A stretch of 64,000 nucleotides of DNA, taken from assembly GCA_022711465.1 (NCBI GenBank), contig JAKLEZ010000002.1, positions 310,001-374,000 of the forward strand, given 5' to 3'. Position 1 is the stretch's first letter. Each line of letters begins with the position of its first letter. Source of the stretch: Planctomycetota bacterium. GTDB taxonomy: Bacteria; Planctomycetota; Phycisphaerae; UBA1845; PWPN01. Shown piece by piece: positions 53,471-63,117 of this stretch. The notes below the pieces were generated by a model. It did no database searches. It was not told the DNA's origin and worked only from the letters and a program-made list of their open reading frames with translations. The position numbers and the translations under genes were made by a program.

Positions 53471-54352
53471 GTGCCAGTAGCACTCACGTTGGCGATGTGG
53501 GCGGCGAGTCTCGTTCCGGCCGGCTATCCGGGCCTTGTGATTCCCATCGATCCGATGCAATCGCGGGTCGACCTGACCATCTGCTCGACACTCCAGGGTC
53601 TCCAGAAGTGTGACACGGATAGTTCCACGCTCAGCGGCTACTGCACGGTGGATCTGGACTCCCGTTCGGCGCCGACCACCATTTCCTTGCAGGATTTCGA
53701 TGCCCGGGCCGACAGGAACATGAGCTGGCAGCTGAGCTACGGATGGCTCGGCAAGGTGGACATCAGCGCGACCGGCATCCGCTTCTATCACGCTCAACCG
53801 GGGATACAGCCCTTCTGGTTGCTGGGTGCCGAGGGGGACTTCACGGTGTACCAGGCGCCCTATTTCAAGGAAGGGTTGGTGGTGTACACCGCCACGGGCC
53901 TGGTCTGCACGCTGCTGCAGGGTATGGATCTGCCCTGCAACGACACCAAGGATCTCGCCGCGGAGCCGGTCGACACCGAGGACATCTCGGGGACAGCTGT
54001 CATCCGTGACGGGGTCCTGACCTTCGCAGTGTCGGTTCCGGTTCAGGTTTACATCGACCCCGAAAATCCCGACACCGGCGAGGTGACCGGGATGGCCTAT
54101 CTCACCGGATCGGTTCAGATTCCGGTTCCCTGCGACTTCGACGACGATGGGGATGTGGATCTCGGTGATTTCGGGCATCTGCAAAGGTGCCTGAGCGGTC
54201 GTGAGGTTCCCCAGACCACTTCCGGGTGCGAGGACACTCCCCTTGACTCCGACACCGACGTTGACGGCGACGATGTGGCCTTGTTCGTTCAGTGCCTTTC
54301 AGGTGCCGACATTCCCGGCGACCCTGACTGCCTGACGGGGAGCGGGCGGTGA
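53471..54352 (+). CDS. Secreted dockerin-like domain protein
   Basis: 293 residues, GTG start with AGGAGG seven bases upstream. A beta-rich domain (CTVDLDSRSAPTTISLQDFD, YGWLGKVDISATGIRFYHAQ) fills residues 20-215. The C-terminus is a dockerin pair: CDFDDDGDVDLGDFGHLQRC and DSDTDVDGDDVALFVQC, followed by DIPGDPDC, the form seen in many planctomycete proteins. It probably anchors the protein to a partner or the cell surface. The N-terminus is a poor signal peptide. Confidence 0.82.
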   Translation: MPVALTLAMWAASLVPAGYPGLVIPIDPMQSRVDLTICSTLQGLQKCDTDSSTLSGYCTVDLDSRSAPTTISLQDFDARADRNMSWQLSYGWLGKVDISATGIRFYHAQPGIQPFWLLGAEGDFTVYQAPYFKEGLVVYTATGLVCTLLQGMDLPCNDTKDLAAEPVDTEDISGTAVIRDGVLTFAVSVPVQVYIDPENPDTGEVTGMAYLTGSVQIPVPCDFDDDGDVDLGDFGHLQRCLSGREVPQTTSGCEDTPLDSDTDVDGDDVALFVQCLSGADIPGDPDCLTGSGR

Positions 54353-54553
54353 GCCGCCTTCGGCTGTGGCGGGACTTTTCGGGCGGCGCGTGATCCTGGG
54401 TGATGAGTGTTGGCGATCGGCAGCGGTCTTGTTTCTGGCGGAGCCGCCCCGGGTCGTGGTTCCTTCGATGGTCGCGATCTGCGGGAAGGGGCACAAGGCG
54501 TATTGGCTTCCGCCGGGGAAGGCGATGAACAGCCGGTTCTTCATGACGACGGC
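54353..54553. other. Gap after the dockerin gene, nothing recognised
   Basis: About 200 bases before the transposase relic; no gene, RNA or terminator is visible. Confidence 0.3.
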
Positions 54554-54872
54554 GATCAGGCCACCGCGATTAGCTTGGCCTCCTTCTCGCCATCGAGCAT
54601 CCGCTCCACGCTGGGACGAACCTGCTTCTCACGCTCCAGGCAGGCCTCCAATCCTGCCTCCACGCACCGCCATGCAGGTTTTCGATGGCCCGAACCGCCG
54701 CCCCCGGCGCCTTGGCTGACCGCGAGTCCTTCAGCTTGGGACCCTTCCTGGCCTCGTCTATCGCTGGCAAGATGTTGGCGTGCTGAATCCTATACCCCCC
54801 CGCCTTGCCCACCCGTACCATTTGTTCCGTCTCTGACGCTCCTCGTCATCCAGCCGAACGATATGCTCCTTC
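54554..54872 (-). pseudogene. IS630-like transposase relic
   Basis: Minus-strand frames carry pieces of the IS630-type N-terminus: MKEHIVRLDDEERQ at about 54872, then in another frame GKAGGYRIQHANILPAIDEA and AAVRAIENL, then in a third EAGLEACLEREKQVRPSVER followed by MLDGEKEAKLIAVA and a stop at 54554. The helix-turn-helix is therefore broken by at least two frameshifts and no DDE catalytic region follows. No terminal inverted repeats were recognised. Confidence 0.75.
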
Positions 54873-55115
54873 ATGCCGATCCTCCTTGATCATGGGCACC
54901 ATCCCCATCAGGAGTATCGGCAGGACCGCGTGCTCACCCGCACAATCGGGTGTGGCGGAGCAGTAGGCGCAGCAAGGAAACGGCTGTATTATGATAGCAC
55001 AAGGTCGGGCGGCGTAGCCGCGCCGGCCTGTCTGGGCAATCTCAGGTGCTTGCCGCGCAGCAATTGTTGCGTTCGACCGCCGATTCTGCACTTCGTTGCG
55101 AAAGGAGAAAACCCC
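54873..55115. other. Leader region of the chymotrypsin-like protease gene
   Basis: No gene. A TATTATGATA stretch near 54987 could be a -10 box for the protease gene, but no matching -35 box is evident. Confidence 0.35.
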
Positions 55116-56189
55116 GTGAAAACCGCATATCGCCACATCGTGTTATGGTCTGCTGCCGTTGTGCTCCTGTCTTTGCTGGCCTGGGTGCCATCCGCCCCGG
55201 CTCAGCCCCCCGATCCATCGAAGATTGACAAGGTCAAGAAGGTACAGGACAAGCACACCGATGCCCTGTTGGCCCTGCCTGATGTCGTGGGGACCGCCAC
55301 TGGCTTGGACGCCAACGGTCAGCCGGTGGTCAAGGTCTTTGTCAAAAAAGCCGGGGTGGCCGGTATTCCGGCGAAGCTGGACGATGTGTCCGCTGTTGTC
55401 GAGGTCACGGGCGAGATCGTCGCGCGCCTCGAGCCAGAAAGACCTGCCCCCCTCGGTTCCTCATCTGGCAGCGAGCGGCTCAAGAAGATCAGGAAGAAGT
55501 GGTATTGCACCGGGGGCACGCTGGGCGCTCGGGTCACGGATAACAGTTACTGGTATGCGCTCAGCAACAACCACGTCTATGCGTTGGAGAATGCAGGGAT
55601 TGTGGGGGATCTCATTCTGCAGCCGGCGCGGATCGACATGACGAAGCAGGCATGCGGGTCGGACCAGGAAATCGGCGACGCGGTGATAGGCAATCTCTCC
55701 GCATTCGTTCCGATTACGTTCAAAAGGACCGCCAAGAACGAGGTCGACGCAGCCCTGGCCCTCATCCAGAACGGGAGCACCTTGCCTACGGCTTTAGTGG
55801 CTAACCGGAGTCTGTCTTACAGGTTAAGCACGGAAACCACTCCACCCGCTCTCACAATGAAGGTCAAGAAGCACGGCCGGACGACCGGCTTGACGAAGGG
55901 AACCGTCGAAGGGGTTAATGTCACCGTGTTAGTCAGGTATGACTCAGGTGTCGCGAGGTTCATCAACCAGGTCCAGATCACGGGCAGTGATGACAGCTCT
56001 TTCAGCGATGCAGGCGATTCCGGTTCCCTGATCGTGACCGACACAGGGGCCAGTGTGAACCAGCTCGAGAAAGCCGTGGCCCTACTGTTCGCGGGCAGTA
56101 ATACGACGACTTTCGGCAACCCTATCGATAAGGTCCTGACACTACTCGGGGTGGTTATTGACGGTAAACCGCCGGCTGAAGCACCCTGA
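55116..56189 (+). CDS. Secreted chymotrypsin-like serine protease with N-terminal propeptide-like domain
   Basis: 357 residues, GTG start with AAAGGAG eight bases upstream. Signal (VLWSAAVVLLSLLAWVPSAP). Residues 45-108 (LPDVVGTATGLDANGQPVVK, VVEVTGEIVARLEPE) form a small domain. The protease has H153 in SNNHVYAL, D211 in NEVDAALAL and S303 in GDSGSLIV, a catalytic triad, and GRTTGLTKGTVEGV typical of Nal1/S1-like folds. Likely an exported protease. A free copy of the N-terminal domain lies 140 bp downstream. Confidence 0.8.
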   Translation: MKTAYRHIVLWSAAVVLLSLLAWVPSAPAQPPDPSKIDKVKKVQDKHTDALLALPDVVGTATGLDANGQPVVKVFVKKAGVAGIPAKLDDVSAVVEVTGEIVARLEPERPAPLGSSSGSERLKKIRKKWYCTGGTLGARVTDNSYWYALSNNHVYALENAGIVGDLILQPARIDMTKQACGSDQEIGDAVIGNLSAFVPITFKRTAKNEVDAALALIQNGSTLPTALVANRSLSYRLSTETTPPALTMKVKKHGRTTGLTKGTVEGVNVTVLVRYDSGVARFINQVQITGSDDSSFSDAGDSGSLIVTDTGASVNQLEKAVALLFAGSNTTTFGNPIDKVLTLLGVVIDGKPPAEAP

Positions 56190-56329
56190 CCCGTCCGCCG
56201 ATGGGGCTTTGACGAGCTCAAAGGCCAAATTCTCGTTGTGGCGACTGGCCTCGATCACGGCGGTGGTGGCGGTGGTGGCGGGTCCATGCCCTCCGGCATG
56301 CGGCCGTGGGACCGCTTCGGGGTGCACTT

Positions 56330-56557
56330 ATGTCTGCAAAGAGCATTGAGCAGGTTCTACAAGAACACACCGGGTGGCTACTGGAGCTTCCCGGCGTGGT
56401 GGGAACTGCCATTGGCCTGCGCGGGAGCCAAGGGTGCATCAAAGTGCTCGTGGTGAAGCAGGGTTCTGACTTGGCTGCCAGGATTCCCGCTTCGCTCGAT
56501 GGCCACCCGGTGGTGGTCGAGTCGGTCGGCGAAGTGCGGGCCCTCGAGGAGCATTGA
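56330..56557 (+). CDS. Small protein homologous to the N-terminal domain of the upstream protease
   Basis: 75 residues. SIEQVLQEHTGWLLELPGVV and IKVLVVKQGSDLAARIPASL, then VVVESVGEVRALEEH, align with VQDKHTDALLALPDVVGTAT and VKVFVKKAGVAGIPAKLDDV...EVTGEIVARLE of the protease gene. GGGGTG lies about seven bases upstream of the ATG. There is no signal peptide. It may act as an inhibitor or chaperone of the protease. Confidence 0.7.
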   Translation: MSAKSIEQVLQEHTGWLLELPGVVGTAIGLRGSQGCIKVLVVKQGSDLAARIPASLDGHPVVVESVGEVRALEEH

Positions 56558-56834
56558 GGCGGCGTATGTCTGTCGCTTTTTCGGAACAGGGGGAGTCTTT
56601 GCGCGTTCCGGCCAGCACGAGCCAACAATCGCGTTGCTCTGTTGTCATCGGCTCATTCATTCGCCACTGGGGATCATCTTGCGGCACCGGGCACGGCTTC
56701 ACACTCCAAATCTCGGCCGCGTATTCCGCAATCGTGCGATCGCTGGTGAGAATCGAAACGGGGACGAGATCGGACCAGGGACGCTGACAGATACTTAACG
56801 AGCTACGTCCCCGTCTCCAATCTAAATACTTCAT

Positions 56835-56907
56835 TGACCCCAGCGGGATTCGAACCCGCGTTATCGGCGTGAAAAGCCGGTGTCCTAGGCCTCTAGACGA
56901 TGGGGCC
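56835..56907 (-). tRNA. tRNA-Glu(TTC)
   Basis: 73 nt on the minus strand fold with acceptor GGCCCCA/TGGGGTC (one G-T pair), D-stem, anticodon loop CTTTTCA (anticodon TTC), T-stem GCGGG/CCCGC with loop TTCGAAT, discriminator A. CCA is not encoded. Fully canonical. Confidence 0.97.
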
Positions 56908-57240
56908 GCCGGTCTCGCGGGATTGGCCGCGAGAATCTACAGATCTTTGAGTATATGGGCTAGCGGCAATGCGATCAACTCGGATGACGGATCGGACGGA
57001 TCCGGCGGGGGGTGTGGGGGTGCGAAGGGGCCCTGGCAAGGCCTCTCGGTCGGGGTGCGGGCGGCACGAGCCTGAGGAGAGGCTGTCCGTCCCATCCGGC
57101 CGGCGGATCGGGAGGTCGGGAGGCAACGCAGGAATCGGCGGTCTTCCCGGGCGGAGCCGGTTGGATTGAGAGGCAGGGGCCCCGAGCACAAGGGGGCGGC
57201 GTTTGGCCAGGCTCCCTAGCTCCCAGGGGCTCGCCGGTAC
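56908..57240. other. Gap between tRNA-Glu and the hydrolase gene, nothing recognised
   Basis: 330 bases, GC-rich, with several short frames on both strands but no ribosome site or coherent protein. The tRNA promoter should lie in it on the minus strand. Confidence 0.35.
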
Positions 57241-58182
57241 TCATTCTGCCTCGCGGATGAAGTTGACCAGGTCGTCGAAGAATTGGTCGGGTCGGACCTC
57301 GAACTCAAGGGTGTGATGGGCCTCTGGGTACTCGATAATCTCGCGCTGGGGCCAATGTAGTTCGCGTACGAACTCCTTGGTTCGCGCATTGCGGATGATC
57401 CGATCCTGGCCGCCCAGGAAGACTCGCAAGGGGCAGCCGCCGCAGGTCACGCCTTCGGCGTGGGATCCTGCTTTCAGCGAGTCGGCGTCTGGGCGTTTCA
57501 GTGTCTCGGTGTCTTCCTTGGGGGACCCTTCGCGGCCACCGGCCGTCGGCTGTTGGCCTTGTCGGGCGTACCGATCCAGCTTTCGCGACGCGAGGAGGAA
57601 CGCAGCGGTTACTGTGCGAAGTGCCAGGGGATCGTTGCGGATGAACGCCTGCCTGGCCGGATTGGCGGTGAACATCTCCGGATCGTTGAGCGGAATGTCG
57701 AACGCCGCGTGGCGGTTGGTGATGGCCGACCAGCCGACGCGGATCTTCTGGGCGAGTGGAATATCAACCTTGGGGAACAGGCCGGGGGCGATCAGAGCGA
57801 GGCTTGTGACCCTGGCGGGCAGATAGCGGTACAGGGCGAGGGCCAGTTTGCCGCCCCAGCTGACCCCGACCACATGGAACCGGCTCAAGCGGGTCCGGAT
57901 GTGCAGTTCATCCATGCCCTCGGCGGCATCGCGGAGCAATCGCCAGGCGGAAGGCGTGTGTCCGCGCTCGATCTCGTTCCGCCCGCTTCCGCGGCGATCG
58001 GGAAGTAGTACCGCATAGCCCGCCTCGGCCAGCCGCTGGGCCGAGGTCTCGAACCACAATCCGTGCGACTGAATCCCATGCAGATACAGAACGGCTCCGC
58101 GTGTTTCGCGAGGGTGCCACAGCCGGGCATGGGCTTCGTAGAGGTCCGCATACCGGATTCGAATCGACTCCATCTCGACCAT
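57241..58182 (-). CDS. Alpha/beta hydrolase (serine aminopeptidase/monoacylglycerol-lipase-like)
   Basis: 313 residues. LYLHGIQSHGLWFETSAQRL is the oxyanion-loop region, S108 in GVSWGG the nucleophile elbow, D260 in LGGQDRI and H289/H290 in EAHHTLEFE the rest of the triad. A lid insertion (RYARQGQQPTAGGREGSPKE...) is unusually long and low-complexity. The start at 58182 is the first of two ATGs; no ribosome site is visible. No co-operonic partner. Confidence 0.88.
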   Translation of the reverse strand: MVEMESIRIRYADLYEAHARLWHPRETRGAVLYLHGIQSHGLWFETSAQRLAEAGYAVLLPDRRGSGRNEIERGHTPSAWRLLRDAAEGMDELHIRTRLSRFHVVGVSWGGKLALALYRYLPARVTSLALIAPGLFPKVDIPLAQKIRVGWSAITNRHAAFDIPLNDPEMFTANPARQAFIRNDPLALRTVTAAFLLASRKLDRYARQGQQPTAGGREGSPKEDTETLKRPDADSLKAGSHAEGVTCGGCPLRVFLGGQDRIIRNARTKEFVRELHWPQREIIEYPEAHHTLEFEVRPDQFFDDLVNFIREAE

Positions 58183-58317
58183 GGCGGCATGGTAGGGCAA
58201 AAGACCGGAAGCTGAAACAAGGGGGGTTGCAGGACGGGTGGAGGTCACGAGGACGGGGTCGGTCGAGTCGCACGATGCTCGGGCATGGGGCGTTCTGGTG
58301 GGCAGGTGAGCGGTCAC

Positions 58318-58890
58318 TCGCCAGCGCGGGGCCCACGGCGCGGGTTCTGCCCGGGGGGCGTTTTGCGCATTCAGGTCGTTTTTTTGTTGCGTAATTCGGT
58401 GTCAGGGTTAATATAATACGTCAGAACGACAGGATCCCGGGTGGCGGCTGTTCTGCGTGGTCCAAAGGGGGCATGTCGGCTGGGCCGAAGCCTGCGGGGC
58501 GGCTCACGGAAAGCGGCGTCCTTGCGGCCTGGGTCGATGGCGAACCTGCGCAGGGGTCTTGACGTCTCGGAGACGAGAAGCCGATGACATAATTCCTTTC
58601 GGCTTCGTGGCTTGTGATACACTGCAGGGTCTCGGGCCGCGGTGAGGCGGTCTTTTGAGGGACGACTGGCGGCAGGGAAGCGCCCCAACTGGTTCCCTGC
58701 CGTGTGTTTGGCTTCGCCGGGGCGGTCGCCGGGAGGGATGACCGCGGGTCGGCTCCCGGGTTGCTGGAGAATGGGGCAAACGCCCCCATGCAGAAATGTA
58801 ACCGGACTGGAACCCTCTGGTGTTCCGATCCTTACTTGTGGTATAGTGGAATCAAGCGGAATGGACCCAGCCAAATCGGGAGAAGGTGAA
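58318..58890. other. Long leader of the pseudopilin gene: two hairpins, no gene
   Basis: Two hairpins are seen: CGTCTC-G-GAGACG at 58563-58575, and GAAGCCGA/TCGGCTTC (58577-58606) with a 14-nt loop. A T-run does not follow, so these are not classical terminators; a regulatory leader is possible. TATAGT near 58850 could be a -10 box. No frame has convincing coding. Confidence 0.45.
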
Positions 58891-59937
58891 ATGACTCTGT
58901 GGACTAGGTGTAGGATGCCGGAAGCACCACTTAGGGTAAAGGCTCGTCAACGATCGAAGGGCTTCACCCTGATCGAGGTGTTGGTGGTCGTGGCGATCAT
59001 CGCACTGCTGCTGTCGGTGCTCCTGCCGTCTCTCTCGCAGGCTCGCGAGCAGGCCAAGCGCGTGGTGTGTCTGACCAACATGTCGAACATGCCCAAGGCG
59101 ACATTGACTTTCGCCACCGAGCACCGAGGTTTCGCCCAGCTCATCGGCACCTACCAGGAATGGCCGGTCGTCGATGCGAACTACACCAAGTACGAGTATC
59201 AGAACGGCTTCTTCAGCCACGGCATGATTGCGGGTACGACAAACTGGCTGAAGCCATGGCCGATCGCCTACGCCAAACAGCTGGGTCTTTCCGGGTACAA
59301 GCGGGCTGAGCAGTATTTTGAGGAGGCGGCCCAGGGAAGCAAGGAAGCCTCATACTACTACAAGAAGTTCGGTCGGGTTGAGGTGCTCGTGTGCCCCTCG
59401 GACAAGGATCCGGTCAACAACGTCTGGTCTCCGACGGGTGGCTCTGTCGTTGGTGCCGTTTCCTATGCGGCCAACGAGGACGTATTCGGGATCTCGGATC
59501 CGACGACGAATCCGAGGGAGGGTCAGCCCTGGTCGGAGGACCCGAAGACCCACGTGGGGCGGAGCGGCGACGAGACGCCGACCCGTGCCAAGCGGCTAGA
59601 AGGGGACATGGGCAAGATTGTCCGTCCCAGTGAAGTCGTGTTGTACTGTGATGGCGGCAATGAAGACGCCTCCAACGAACCCGCGCTGCTGATCACCAAC
59701 AGCGGTTCGATGAATGGGCCGTACCTTGAGAACTACGAGTGGGTGTGGGGTCGCCTGCCGCACTACCGGCACAGTCCCAAAGGCGGGCTCGCGGTGGCAT
59801 TCGCGGACGGCTCCGGCAAGTACGTGCAGCCGATCGAGTGGAAGAAGAGAGGCAACGTGCCGTACGTGAAGCGGTATGCTCCTCGCGTTCGCGTCTCGCC
59901 TTATCCGGTGGGCATCCTGACGAAGGAGCAGCCGTGA
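58891..59937 (+). CDS. Type IV pseudopilin-like protein (planctomycete H-type)
   Basis: 348 residues. AAGGTG precedes the ATG closely. KGFTLIEVLVVVAIIALLLS is the prepilin cleavage site and membrane helix, followed by LPSLSQAREQAKRVVCLTNM, typical of planctomycete pseudopilins. The globular part ends with HYRHSPKGGLAVAFADGSGK, the conserved C-terminal motif. Residues 85-200 carry few Cys. It is exported by the type II/IV-pilus system. A strong terminator follows. Confidence 0.9.
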   Translation: MTLWTRCRMPEAPLRVKARQRSKGFTLIEVLVVVAIIALLLSVLLPSLSQAREQAKRVVCLTNMSNMPKATLTFATEHRGFAQLIGTYQEWPVVDANYTKYEYQNGFFSHGMIAGTTNWLKPWPIAYAKQLGLSGYKRAEQYFEEAAQGSKEASYYYKKFGRVEVLVCPSDKDPVNNVWSPTGGSVVGAVSYAANEDVFGISDPTTNPREGQPWSEDPKTHVGRSGDETPTRAKRLEGDMGKIVRPSEVVLYCDGGNEDASNEPALLITNSGSMNGPYLENYEWVWGRLPHYRHSPKGGLAVAFADGSGKYVQPIEWKKRGNVPYVKRYAPRVRVSPYPVGILTKEQP

Positions 59938-60018
59938 CGCGGTGGTTGGTGGTGATGCCGGCCCTCGCCTCTGCCGTTCTGGGGCGGGGTCCGGGCAAGT
60001 GAGCCGAGAGAATACCGA

Positions 60019-60050
60019 GCCCCGGAGTTCTGCCGGGGCTCTTTTTTTGC
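60019..60050 (+). terminator. Rho-independent terminator after the pseudopilin gene
   Basis: Stem GAGCCCCGG/CCGGGGCTC (9 bp) with a 7-nt loop and seven Ts. Confidence 0.95.
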
Positions 60051-60177
60051 GCCGAAGGTGGGCCACGGCTAGTGGCCGCCGCTGCCGGCTTCGTCTGGGT
60101 GAGGGAAAGGAACGGGGCGAGTCCCGGGATGGATTCGCCTCCTTCGCGCACGAGCTTCCGGACGGTGGTTGGGCCGG

Positions 60178-62097
60178 TTACTTCTTCTCCTCGAACTCGG
60201 CGTCGATGACGTCGTCGTCCTTTGGAGCGGAGCCGGTCGCGGTCGATCCGGCGGTCGCGTCGGGCTGGGCGGCACCCGCGGCTCCGGCCTTCTTGGCGGC
60301 CTCCTCGTACATGATCTTGCCGATGGTCTGCGAGGCGGTGGCCAGCTGTTCCATGGACTTGCGGATGCTGTCCTTGTCGTCGCCCTTGGCCGCCTCCTTG
60401 AGCTGATTGAGGGCCGCCTCGATCGAGCCTCGCTCGTTCGCGGGGACTCGGTCGCCGTACTCTTTCAGCGTTTTCTCTGTCTGGTAGACGAGATTGTCGG
60501 CCTGGTTCTTGAGGTCGACCAGTTCGCGGCGAGCCTTATCCTCGGCGGCGTGGAGTTCGGCCTCCTTGCGCATCCGCTCGACCTCTTCCTTGTTCAGGCC
60601 GGAGCTGCCCTCGATGCGGATGGACTGGGCCTTGCTGGTGGCCGTATCCTTGGCGGACACGTTCAGAATGCCGTTGGCGTCGATGTCGAAAGTGACCTCG
60701 ATCTGGGGCATGCCGCGCGGTGCCGGCGGGATACCGGCCAGGTTGAACCGGCCCAGCGAGCGGTTGCCGCTGGCCAGCTCGCGTTCCCCCTGGAGCACGT
60801 GAATGGTGACCTCGGTCTGGTTGTCGGCCGCAGTACTAAACACTTCCTTTCGGCTGGTCGGGATGGTGGTGTTTCGTTCGATGAGCTTGGTCATGACTCC
60901 GCCGAGTGTCTCGACGCCGAGTGAGAGCGGGGTGACATCGAGGAGGACGATGTCATCCTTCTCGCCGGTGAGAACCGCGCCCTGGATGGCTGCACCCACC
61001 GCGACGACCTCGTCCGGATTGATGCTCTTGTTCGGTTCCTTTCCGAAGATCTCCTTGGCGAGTTGCTGGACGGCTGGCATGCGGGTTGAGCCGCCGACCA
61101 GAACGACCTCGTCGATGTCTTTGGGTGAGAGCTTTGCGTCCTTGATCGCCTTCATGACCGGGCCGCGGCATCGTTCGGTCAAGTCTCGGGTGAGATGCTC
61201 GAACTTGGCTCGAGTGAGTGTCTCCTGCAGGTGTTTGGGACCGCTCTGATCGGCCGTGATGTAGGGCAGATTGATGGTCGTCTCCTGAAGGCTGGACAGC
61301 TCGCACTTGGCCTTTTCGCAGGCCTCCTTCAGTCGCTGCAGGGCCATGGCGTCCTTGCGGAGATCGATGCCTTCGCGTTTGCGGAACTCTTCGGCCACGT
61401 AGTTGATCAGCACCTCGTCGTAGTCGTCGCCGCCGAGGTGGGTGTCGCCGTTGGTGCTGAGGACCTCGAAGACGTTGTCGCCGATGTCCAGAATGGAGAT
61501 GTCATATGTGCCGCCGCCCAGGTCGAAGACGGCGATCTTCTCGTTTTTCTTCTTTTCGAGACCGTAGGCCAGGGCTGCGGCCGTGGGCTCGTTGATGATT
61601 CGCTCCACTTTCAGGCCGGCGATTTCGCCGGCGTCCTTGGTGGCTTGGCGCTGGGCATCGTTGAAGTAGGCCGGGACGGTAATGACCGCCCGGGTTAACG
61701 TTTCGCCCAGGTAGTCTTCAGCGGTCTTCTTCAGATCGCGAAGGATCATGGCCGAGATTTCGGGCGGGGTGTAGGTTTTGCCGCGGACATCGACCTTGAC
61801 CAGATCGGTCTCGCCGCCGACGACCTTGTAGGGAACGATTTTCTCCTCGGAGTGGACCTCGTTGTGTCGGCGGCCCATGAAGCGTTTGATGGAGAACACG
61901 GTGTTGGTCGGGTTGGTGACCTGCTGGTGCTTGGCGATCTGCCCGACGAGTTGTTCGCCCTTCTCGGTGAAGCCGACCACGGACGGAGTCAGACGAGACC
62001 CTTGGGCGTTGGTGAGCACCTTGGGCGAATCGCCTTCCATGATCGCGACGACCGAGTTGGTGGTTCCCAGATCGATCCCGATGATCTTCGACGACAT
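60178..62097 (-). CDS. dnaK: Molecular chaperone DnaK (Hsp70)
   Basis: 639 residues, full length. [50 protein letters not shown] and [16 protein letters not shown] mark the ATPase; the substrate domain has [20 protein letters not shown] and [15 protein letters not shown], and the C-terminal tail ends in acidic residues [18 protein letters not shown] precedes the ATG at 62097. No grpE or dnaJ is next to it. No CIRCE element is seen upstream, so control is by another route. Confidence 0.98.
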   Translation of the reverse strand: MSSKIIGIDLGTTNSVVAIMEGDSPKVLTNAQGSRLTPSVVGFTEKGEQLVGQIAKHQQVTNPTNTVFSIKRFMGRRHNEVHSEEKIVPYKVVGGETDLVKVDVRGKTYTPPEISAMILRDLKKTAEDYLGETLTRAVITVPAYFNDAQRQATKDAGEIAGLKVERIINEPTAAALAYGLEKKKNEKIAVFDLGGGTYDISILDIGDNVFEVLSTNGDTHLGGDDYDEVLINYVAEEFRKREGIDLRKDAMALQRLKEACEKAKCELSSLQETTINLPYITADQSGPKHLQETLTRAKFEHLTRDLTERCRGPVMKAIKDAKLSPKDIDEVVLVGGSTRMPAVQQLAKEIFGKEPNKSINPDEVVAVGAAIQGAVLTGEKDDIVLLDVTPLSLGVETLGGVMTKLIERNTTIPTSRKEVFSTAADNQTEVTIHVLQGERELASGNRSLGRFNLAGIPPAPRGMPQIEVTFDIDANGILNVSAKDTATSKAQSIRIEGSSGLNKEEVERMRKEAELHAAEDKARRELVDLKNQADNLVYQTEKTLKEYGDRVPANERGSIEAALNQLKEAAKGDDKDSIRKSMEQLATASQTIGKIMYEEAAKKAGAAGAAQPDATAGSTATGSAPKDDDVIDAEFEEKK

Positions 62098-62366
62098 CAC
62101 GCTTGCTCCCTCTGCCGCGGTCCCGCGCGCCGGCGATCCCAATCGCCCGTCCGTCGCCTGCCGACTCGCCGGGGCTGCGTTTGCGTGCAGCCTGGAGGCG
62201 CGCCTTGGGCGCAGCTAGTGAAAAGTCTGAATGCAAGAGCGGTGCCATCTGGTCTTCGACGGAGGCTCTTTGTCTTAACCTTTTTCCCTACACCTAGTTG
62301 CGGCTTCCTGCCGATGAAAGGGCACGTGTCATCCCTGCCAGAGTGGCAGAACCGTGGATCTCAGGT
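62098..62366. other. dnaK leader / divergent promoter region
   Basis: No gene. No CIRCE inverted repeat (TTAGCACTC-N9-GAGTGCTAA) is present. A clear heat-shock-type promoter is not recognised on the minus strand. Confidence 0.4.
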
Positions 62367-62394
62367 TTGGCACATCCTGCAACTGAGGTAGAAT
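62367..62394 (+). promoter_or_regulatory. Promoter for the ACT-domain gene, probably leaderless
   Basis: TTGGCA (62367-62372), 16-nt spacer and TAGAAT (62389-62394). Transcription would start about at the ATG (62401), and no Shine-Dalgarno is present, so the mRNA is likely leaderless. Confidence 0.55.
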
Positions 62395-62400
62395 GCCGCC

Positions 62401-62880
62401 ATGTCCATGGCTCCTAGCCGTTTCGAGACCTTGGAAGGGCAGGGGATGCCCGGGGTACGTCAGCTGTCCGTCTTTCTGGACAACCGGGTGGGGCAACTCC
62501 TGCGTCTCAGCCAGCTCCTTGACGCGGAGCGGATTCGCATACTCGGCCTGTCGGTGATTCCCGCCGCCGAGTATGGGGTTGTTCGCATCATCTGTGACAA
62601 CCCGGACGAGGCTCGCCGGGTCCTGCAGGCAGGCGGTTTCGCGTGCGGAGGCACGGAGGTGGTGGTGGTGAAGATACCGCCGGGGCAGCGGGGCTTGCTC
62701 TCTGTCTGGCAGTGTCTATTGAGCAGTGAGACGAACATTGCCTACTGCTACCCCTTGCTGCCGACCAGTCTGGGCTCGGCCCTGGTGCTGGCCGTGGACA
62801 ACGTCGAGATCGCCACGGATGCCCTGCTGCGGAACAAGTTTGAGGTTCTCAGCGAGGCGGACCTTCACAGCGACCTTTAG
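62401..62880 (+). CDS. Tandem ACT-domain protein
   Basis: 159 residues. Two ACT-like units: VRQLSVFLDNRVGQLLRLSQ, LLDAERIRILGLSVIPAAEY and VRIICDNPDEARRVLQAGG; then LALVLAVDNVEIATDAL-type repeats. ACT domains sense amino acids; no catalytic domain is fused, so it may be a regulatory subunit. It may be translated without a leader. Confidence 0.85.
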   Translation: MSMAPSRFETLEGQGMPGVRQLSVFLDNRVGQLLRLSQLLDAERIRILGLSVIPAAEYGVVRIICDNPDEARRVLQAGGFACGGTEVVVVKIPPGQRGLLSVWQCLLSSETNIAYCYPLLPTSLGSALVLAVDNVEIATDALLRNKFEVLSEADLHSDL

Positions 62881-63117
62881 CCTTCGACAGATGGGTGGCA
62901 TCCCGCCGGGTGGCCGTACCGGGCTCATTCCTGCCATTCTGGCCGGTTGCAGACGGTCTGGTCTCGCGGCAACTGCTGTCCTGGCAAAGGGTTAAGCGCA
63001 TTCGGTGATTGGCACTGGGCTTGCAGGCTTTGCGAGCCGTATATAGGGTGAGCCGACGGAGGAGTGTTCTCTGGGCGGCGGACGGATGTAAGAAGCTGAA
63101 AGCAGGAGCTTTGAACG

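Noticed and set aside
62366..62381. Sigma54 promoter before the ACT gene (TGGCAC...TGC)
   Set aside because: The GG and GC pairs are 8 nt apart rather than 10; the sigma70 reading fits better.
62098..62400. CIRCE element upstream of dnaK
   Set aside because: The TTAGCACTC/GAGTGCTAA repeat was looked for and is absent.
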